Positions 57,513-64,000 of a DNA stretch of 64,000 bases are shown here, piece by piece (position 1 is the stretch's first letter; every line of letters starts with the position of its first letter). The notes beneath the pieces are model-generated. The model was not told the origin of the DNA. It saw only the letters and a program-made list of their open reading frames with translations, and did no database searches. Origin of the DNA: Luzula sylvatica (Eukaryota; Streptophyta; Magnoliopsida; Poales; Juncaceae); the NCBI GenBank assembly GCA_946800325.1, contig OX326958.1:22146414-22210413 (forward strand). The letters are read 5' to 3'. The translations under genes were made by a program, and so were the position numbers.

Positions 57513-60039
57513 ATGGTTTTCACTCGAGGACGTGCTCATCATGCACTTCGGTCCGAGGAGGATGAGGTCGATGAGAATGAGGTCGAGGAAGCTGCGGATG
57601 AGGTTGTACCGCCGGAGGTCGAGGAAGCTGAGGATGAGCTCGAGGGTGATGTGGATGGGGCCGAGGGTGGTGGGGATGGGGTCGAGGGTGATGTGGATGG
57701 TGTGGTCGGTGATGTACCGCCTCGTAAGAAAGGTCGTGGCCCTAATGCCATGACTCGGATTACCGGCTCCACCTTACCTATTATACAGTCCGGTACGACA
57801 TTCATGATTGACCTGCCAGGTATTTATTTGTATATTTGTATTTTTAATAAAATTTAATTAATTCAATGAATTTAATTTATTTAATGCATGTTTTAGGTAA
57901 CTTTGGGGCGGATTTGCCTCGTGATCTTAATCGTATCATGAAGGGATACAACGAAGTTGGTTATACGAATTGGGGCACGGATTGGAATGAGAAATTAAAA
58001 AAGGCGGTTTATGCAGATTTCTTGGTATTTTTGTGAATTTCATGCTATTTAAAATATATTTATAATTATTTTATGCGGAATTCTTAATATTTTTTTTGTT
58101 ACAGAAACGTTATCACTTTGCTGAGGGTCAGAACATTGCAGATTGTGAAAAACGCTTGAAATCATGGTGTGGCAAGCTTTGGCGGGATATTACGAGGGAG
58201 GCCCGTAAGGCGGCCACACTAAAATTCGGGGATGACATGCGAACTTGGATCGAACCTCCGTCAAATGCTGTCCTGAGTACTCCACCAGATTTCTCTACTG
58301 CTGCTTGGACGAACATGGTGCGGAAATGGATGAATAATCCAGAGTGGATGGAGGCATCTGCTCGAAACAAGGCGAACCGCAATGCTGGAGACGTGCGTGG
58401 TCATAGCACTTCTGGATCGATTTCACTCGCAGCCCACAAAAAAAAAATGGTACATTACTATTTAATATTAATTAATTATTTATTAATATTATATAATTAT
58501 TTATTAATAATATTATAACTATTTAAAATTATTTATTAATATAAATAATATAAATTTATATTATTTATTAATATTATAATTATTAAAATATTATTTAATT
58601 ATTTATTAATATTAATATTATTAAAATATTATTAATATAAATTTAATATTATTTAATTATTTATTTATATTATAATTATTGAAATATTATTAATATATAT
58701 TTATATTATTTAATTATTTATTAATATTAATATTACTTAAGTATTAAAATAAATTTATTATTATTTAATTATTTATTTATATTATTATTTATTAATTAAT
58801 ATACGATATTACAAATTGTTGTTCTAAATTTTGAAGGAGGAGCGCAATCCAGACGTTCCCGTCCGATTCTTGGATTTGTTGAAGGTGTCGAAGGTTCGTA
58901 AGGGTGGCACTGCTTATATCGATCAGAAGTCCGTCGCAGTAAAGGTATATTTAAATTTTCAATTTGCAATCATATTTGTTATAATCGAACGTGTTGTATT
59001 TATGTCACGAAGGAGAATTACGAAGCCGCGATGAAGGAGAAGTACGGTGAAGATTGGGCGTCTCACGGCGATGATGCTGCTACGTATGTTCAGGTGTCAG
59101 GAGGGAGATCGCACGGACGTTTCTATACGATAGATTCTGTGATTGATCCGGCTTTGGCGTCTACTCCGGTCTCATCGACATGGTCTTCTCCCTCGTGTCA
59201 GAACGCGACTTCAGCATGTCGCGATTCGGAAGAAAATGATAGATTCGAGATGTTTAGGCGGCAAATGGAGGAGGAAAGTCGCAGGCGAGAAGAGGAAATG
59301 AAAAAAAGGATGGAGGAGGAGCTCAAACGCAATACAGAAGAGACTAGACGTGCGATGATGGAGACCATGTACTCCACGTTTTCGCAGTTCGCACAGCAGC
59401 AGAACATGTTTTGTCCGCGTCCTTTTCTCCAGCAGGTAAGTAGGTATTTCAATTAATAATGTTTTTTAAATTTCGGAAGAAAATGATATATATTTATTTC
59501 ATTCACAAGGGACAGGGTTCGGGATCCGGATCGACGGGATCGGGAGGATTAGGAGGTTTGGACGGATCTCAGCAGAATATGTTCTTTCCTCGTCAATTTT
59601 GGCCACAGGTAAAAAATTATGTGTACAATAAGAAAAAATATAATTTATTTTCATGTATCTTACTTTTTATGTACAAATGTTTGGAAAAGGGCTCGGGGTT
59701 CGGCATGGGATCAGGAGGTCAAGGAGGTTACGATGGTTTTCAGAATCCCGGCGTGTTCTCGTCTCCTCCCCTCCAGAATTCAGGTTCGGATTTTCAGAAT
59801 GTACTGCGGTCTCCTTTCCCACAGATGTTCATGGCGAATATGTCGCAGCAGAATCAGGACACATCGACCCGACCATCGAATGTATGTATATGTTAAATAA
59901 AAAATATATAATTATTATAGTAGTATAGTTTCATATAACAATTCATTAAATTCAGGAGACATCGACCCGACCGGCGAATTTTGGTCCGGCAAATGATTTT
60001 CTTGGAGGTTTCGATGGTGATAATTTGAATCAGAATTAG
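57513..60039 (+). CDS. CACTA tnpA-type protein (plant transposase Ptta/En/Spm family)
   Basis: Eight exons: 57513-57819, 57897-58024, 58105-58449, 58837-58944, 59013-59435, 59510-59608, 59690-59881, 59956-60039. All have GT-AG borders and keep one frame, giving 561 residues. The N-terminus is acidic (EEDEVDENEVEEAADE). The conserved core spans exons 2-4: AVYADFL, KRYHFAEGQNIADCEKRLKS, RKAATLKFGDDMRTW, ERNPDVPVRFLDLLKVS and GTAYIDQKS. Exon 5 has a charged coiled coil (RRQMEEESRRREEEMKKRME). Exons 5 and 6 each end in a QQNMF-PR-F motif, a sign of exon duplication. The family binds subterminal repeats and helps TNPD. The model is mine, from splice sites and frame. Confidence 0.8.
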
Positions 60040-60239
60040 AGAGAGTTTATTTGACTGTTGTATTTGGATTGTTGTATTTGTGGATTGTCGTATCGGATTG
60101 TTGTATTTGTGGATTGTGGTTGGATTGTCGTATTCGGATTGTTGTATTTGAATTGTCGTGGTTTTATTTTCTGGATTGTTGTATTTGTGGTTTGTCGTTG
60201 CTTATTTGGATTGTTTGTATTTGTTTAATTGTCGTGGCT

Positions 60240-60600
60240 TTATTATTTATTATTTATTTAATATTATTTAATTATTTATTAATATTATAATTATTTCATT
60301 ATAATTATTTATATTATTATTTATTATTTATAAATAAATTTAATATAATAATTATTTCATTATTTATTTATATTATTATTTAATTTTAATATAAATTTAA
60401 TATTATTTAATTATTTATTTATATTATTAATATAAATTTAATATTTATTTATTAATATTATAAATATTAAAATATTAATAATACAAATTTAATATTATTT
60501 AATTATTTATTAATATTAATAATACAAATTTATTATTATTTAATTATATATTATTTAATTATTTATTTATATTATTAATATAAATTTAATAGAAATAGTG
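60240..60600. repeat. A/T low-complexity tract in the CACTA 3' region
   Basis: Repeated tatttattaatatta words, like those in the tnpA third intron (58450-58836). No coding content. Confidence 0.7.
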
Positions 60601-60609
60601 ACATCAGAG

Positions 60610-60935
60610 TTCTGCGACGGCCCGCCGGAGAAGAGTTCTGCGACGGCCCGCCGGAGAAGACTTCTGCGACGGCCCGCCGGAGAAGACTTCTGCGACGGCC
60701 CGCCGGAGAACTCTTCTGCGACGGCCCGCCGGAGAAGACTTCGGCGACGGCCCGCCGGGGAAGACAAACCGTCGGAAATAGTGACATTAGCGACGGCCCG
60801 TCGGAAATAGTGACATTAGCGACGCCCCTTTCAGCGACGGGAGATCAGCGACGGGTTGCCGTCGGTAAAACTTTCAGCGACGGTTTTTGGGAGTATCAGC
60901 GACGGTTTTTACCGTCGCTGATACGCAGATCTGTT
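60610..60935. repeat. CACTA 3' subterminal repeats (26-bp x6, CCCGCCGG)
   Basis: Six head-to-tail units of 26 bp at 60610-60765 (ttctgcgacggcccgccgg plus agaagac, small changes), then irregular gcgacgg words up to a perfect short palindrome near the terminus (gacggtttttaccgtc, within 60901-60920). Confidence 0.85.
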
Positions 60936-60941
60936 GTAGTG

Positions 60942-63127
60942 GAGACCCATTTGGAATCAGCGATGGGGTAAATTATACCCGCATCCAACAGTTTTATCAC
61001 CTCCTTTTTAACAACCTCCATCATGGGCGGATTGAGCCGCCTCTGTGGTTCGCGAGATGGTTTGGCTTCGTTTTCGAGTTGTATTCGGTGTGTGCACAAT
61101 GATGGACTAATTCCTGGAATGTCGGCAAGTGACCACCCAAAAGCCTTCTTATTCTTTTTCAGCATGGTGATGAGCTTCTCTTCTTGCTCCGTCGTTAGAT
61201 TTGAGGCGATGATGACTGGAAGCGTCTGTGCTTCATCTAAGAAAACATACTTTAGCTCAGATGGTAATTGTTTTAATTCTACCTTTGGAGCTTTCTCAGT
61301 TGAAGGTGGGCTTCTTTCCAACGGAATTTCGATTTCCCTTGAAAACATCACTTCAGCTGCATTCGAAACTGCTTGTGTTTCTGGCTCAGTTTCGAATAGA
61401 GGATTGTTGAATTCTTCAAAATCTTGATAAGTAGGATTCTTGTAAGCCTTGAATTCCTCGAAAGTTTGATTCGCGACTTCATGCACACATTCATCGATTA
61501 TGTCCATAGCGCTCAAATTATGTGTACCTGCAATGGGTTCTTTTAGTTTATCAAAAATATTGAATTTTATTACCTCGTCGTCGAACTCCATCGTAAGCTC
61601 TCCTGCATGAACGTCAATCTTCGTTCGAGCTGTCTTCAAGAATGGGCGGCCAAGGAGAATCGGGGTCGACTCGTTATCTCCATCATTCATGTCGATTACA
61701 TAAAAGTCGGCAGGGAAATAGAGTCCGTTTACCATAACAATCACATCCTCGATTAATCCCACAGGTTTTGTCGTAGATCGATCAGCCAAACTAATCATCG
61801 CTTGTGTATCTTCGAGAGGGCCGAGATCTAGAGTCTTAAATACCGATAAAGGCATTACATTTATGGATGCGCCCAAATCGAGCATGCATTTGGGCAATTC
61901 GTGTTGCCCGATTTTGCATGGAATTGCAAACATCCCTGGATCTTTGTGTTTTTGGGGAAGTCTCAAAATTGCTGAAACATTCTCCCCCACACTTATCATT
62001 TCGTCCTTTTTACCCTTTCTTTTATTCGTGCTCAATAGTGCCTTGATGTATTTTGCCAAGCGAGGCACTTCCTTGATAGCTTCGACTAGAGGAATGTTAA
62101 CCTCTACTTTCTTTAAAATGGCCAGCACGTCGTCATTCGATTCGGTAGACTTTGGGAGGCGACTAGGAAAAGGTGGCTGGACTTGAGTCGATTCATGTGC
62201 CTTTGCTTGAGTTGGTAAAATCTGGACTTGAGATTGTTTCTCCTTAGGCACATGTAGCTCGATTTCTTTTTCTTCTTCCACCTCTTTTGCTTTTCTTGAG
62301 CTTTCACCAATTTCAGTACCGCTTCGGAGCGATATTGCATTGACGTGCCTTTGCTCGGGAGGTGCTAAAGATTGAGATTGGAGTCGAGATGTACCTTGAG
62401 ATTCGATTATGTTCACGCGAGTGGCGATTTGAGCGATTTGAGTTTCTAAGCTCCCAACGTGGCGATTCGTGTTCGCAATCTCGCTTTTTAATTCTTGCCT
62501 CACAGAATCCACATTTTTATTAACCCCACCGATTTCTTGTTTCATCAAGCTCATCATGCCCTCCATCATCGTTTTAAGATCTTGCTCCTGAGTTTGAGCC
62601 GGTTTTGCTTGAGAGGCATTCGGGTGTTGGTAAGTGGCTGGTTTTGTAACTGGTTGGCGATACGGATCTGGTTGAGCATTGTTGGGATTCGACCAAGAGA
62701 AATTCGGGTGGTTTCGAAGATTAGGATTGTACGAGTTCGAGGCTTCAAATTTTCTGTAAACGGCATTTGCTTCTTCAACCACACTAGGGCATTCGTCCGT
62801 GTGGTGGGTGGTTGCACTACAAACCCCACATTTCTTTGTTTCTTCCTTGCCCAGCGCTTTCATTATTATTTCGAGTTTGTTATTTAACATGTCGACATTG
62901 AGGTCGGTACATGCGTTCACTCGGTACTCCACGTTGCGTCTTGCTTGCGAATTTGACGCCATCATCTCTAACAGTTTCTGAATCTCCACGATTTCTTTAT
63001 TCGCAATGTTTCCTCCCGCACAAGCATTGAGGAATTGGTAATCGGAGTAGCATAGTCCGTTTATGAACTGTTCGTAAAGGTAATGCAGCTCGACATTGTG
63101 GCTGGGGCATTCTTCCATCAATCGCAT
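60942..63127 (-). pseudogene. Athila copy C: gag(partial), protease and start of RT
   Basis: Upstream 728 codons of the copy C polyprotein with the same truncated gag start, CCHC knuckle and DLGAS protease motif as copy B. A few substitutions are seen (for example P to H in TQAKAHEST, D to G in KRKGKKDE). Cut by the CACTA element within SKWVSP. Confidence 0.88.
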
Positions 63128-63243
63128 TCTTGAAATTGTAGCTCGAGAATCTCTTGATTTGTCATGGAGTCCGGATATCCTTTTGCGGCTCTATCGCGAC
63201 GTATGAACTCCCGAAGCGATTTTGGTTTTTCTTGATGATCCAT
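63118..63243 (-). CDS. short gag N-terminal remnant ORF of copy C
   Basis: Identical arrangement to 31019-31144: a 41-codon frame whose stop overlaps the ATG of the long frame. Confidence 0.45.
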   Translation of the reverse strand: MDHQEKPKSLREFIRRDRAAKGYPDSMTNQEILELQFQECD

Positions 63244-63379
63244 CTTGCTCCACTTCGTGTACCTTGCAAGAATAGAAAATTTTCGAAATTAATGAAATAT
63301 CAAGTTCAAATGTATCAAATCTATTAAAAATATCACTCGAGCTTGCAAGTTTGATTCAAAATTAGACTTAAACATTACT

Positions 63380-63396
63380 CCCCGGCAGCGGCGCCA
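63380..63396 (-). other. Athila copy C primer-binding site
   Basis: Same sequence as at 31281-31297, two bases after the LTR end. Confidence 0.7.
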
Positions 63397-63398
63397 TT

Positions 63399-64000
63399 TG
63401 ATGAACAGGTTTTCAATCACTTTTAATTTGAAATATCGTTGTATGTGAAAACCAATTCAATCAACAAGTTTGGAAATATATGTGTATAGTGGAAATATGA
63501 AAGTTCGTTCCGCGAGGAGTATATGCGTCGAATAATGAATCAAAACAAGCAAAAATGAAAAGGGCAGAAACTTTTCCACAGAGAGCTATTGCGTCAAAAT
63601 ATGATTAAGATTCAGATCATTAAAATAAATATTTCGAAGTTTCCAAAATTAATGAAAATTAGTCTACAGAGAGGTCTGAATGTTATCAAATTTAATCTAA
63701 AATTTCAAACAATTTGGACAACGGAATAAAAAGTTATTAACGAATTACAATCAGGTCTCTGAAAAAAGTCCCCTGGAAACAGCAGGTTTTCAGTTTAAGT
63801 GACAGTATTCAAAAATTCATATCAATTCGAATATTTCATGAAATTCTACGATTCAAAAAGTTCCCGAAACTAGAAATCGAGATCTACACATAACAAAAAG
63901 AGAACAAAAATATCACACAAAGAGAGCAAATTATCACACAAAGAGAGCAAAAGATCGATTGCAAGAAACAAGATTTAAGCAAGAACTAGATTCAAACAAG
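63399..64000 (-). repeat. 5' LTR of Athila copy C, cut by the window edge
   Basis: Matches 31300-31901 of copy B; the rest lies beyond the window. Confidence 0.88.

Larger units (their letters stand above)
50701..60941 (+). mobile_element. CACTA (En/Spm) DNA transposon, apparently complete
   Basis: 10,241 bp with terminal inverted repeats CACTACAACAGAT (50701-50713) and its exact complement (60929-60941), extended by a shared tatcagcgacgg. The 3-bp duplication gag flanks it (50698-50700, 60942-60944), and the uninterrupted target is seen in copy B at 28843. Dense subterminal repeats occupy both ends. It encodes a tnp2-type transposase and a tnpA-type protein, both without stops, so it could be autonomous. 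Confidence 0.95.
47062..64000 (-). mobile_element. Athila-like Ty3/Gypsy copy C, left-truncated, split by CACTA, runs off the window
   Basis: Nearly identical to copy B: 47062-50700 corresponds to 25206-28845 and 60942-64000 to 28843-31901. The left edge cuts inside the 3' untranslated region, so the 3' LTR and its target duplication are missing. The CACTA element at 50701-60941 interrupts RT. The 5' LTR begins at 63399 and continues beyond 64000. Only a handful of differences from copy B were found, including a Pro/Thr change in the RT motif MPFGLCNAP. Confidence 0.9.

Noticed and set aside
60567..60787. Repetitive 66-70 aa frames with SSPAGRRRSLLRR
   Set aside because: Translation of the 26-bp subterminal repeat array.

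Overview
This window is nuclear DNA from a flowering plant, probably a eudicot with a repeat-rich genome. The evidence is plant-type LTR retrotransposons (Tork-like and Sirevirus-like Copia, Athila-like Gypsy), a complete CACTA element with tnpD/tnpA-type genes, L1-type LINE remnants, DUF247 genes and two-exon small secreted-peptide genes with GT-AG introns. No bacterial, organellar, tRNA, rRNA or CRISPR feature is convincing. Most of the 64 kb is nested transposable elements. Host genes are confined to short islands near 34-37 kb and 46.6-46.9 kb, with a broken DUF247 gene at 1-5 kb.

Layout. 0-11 kb: a LINE 3' end, a minus-strand DUF247 pseudogene split by a solo LTR and by a TIR element, two more LTRs of the solo-LTR family, a copia-type LTR carrying a perfect 20-bp inverted repeat, another LINE 3' end and an Athila-type LTR fragment. 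11-33 kb is a Russian doll. An old minus-strand LINE (pieces at 10.94-11.18 and 32.89-33.17 kb) was split by a Tork-like Copia (11185-32885, TSD atgta). That Copia was later hit twice: in pol by a non-autonomous Sirevirus-like element (12895-20064, TSD aaggt), and in its 5' LTR by an Athila-like Gypsy element (22514-32868, TSD gtctc). 33-47 kb: a DUF247 gene, two paralogous secreted-peptide genes (36.9 and 46.6 kb), a Mutator-like MITE, a second Athila-type LTR and a LINE. 47-64 kb: a second, nearly identical Athila copy, truncated on the left and running off the right edge, split in its RT region by a complete CACTA element (50701-60941, TSD gag).

How the parts work. The CACTA element is the only one with a full apparent gene set and clean ends: an 1123-aa tnp2-type transposase in two exons and a 561-aa tnpA-type protein in eight exons, with dense terminal repeats that such a protein would be expected to bind. 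The Athila copies have open protease-RT-RNase H-integrase frames but a shared deletion of the gag core. The Sirevirus-like element has no pol at all and must depend on enzymes in trans. The Copia has lost its RT active site.

Main unusual observations: (1) the Athila copy at 22.5-32.9 kb ends in a 1,155-bp-arm LTR palindrome lying inside the target-site duplication, so both outer ends of the insertion are U3 ends; (2) the Sirevirus-like element carries a second array of CGTTnnAACG palindromes plus a CT-rich leader in front of a non-gag 452-aa ORF, which looks like a self-contained internal expression module; (3) two uncatalogued two-exon secreted-peptide paralogs share intron phase, one ending in a proline-rich basic motif. 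All family names come from reading motifs; no database search was possible.
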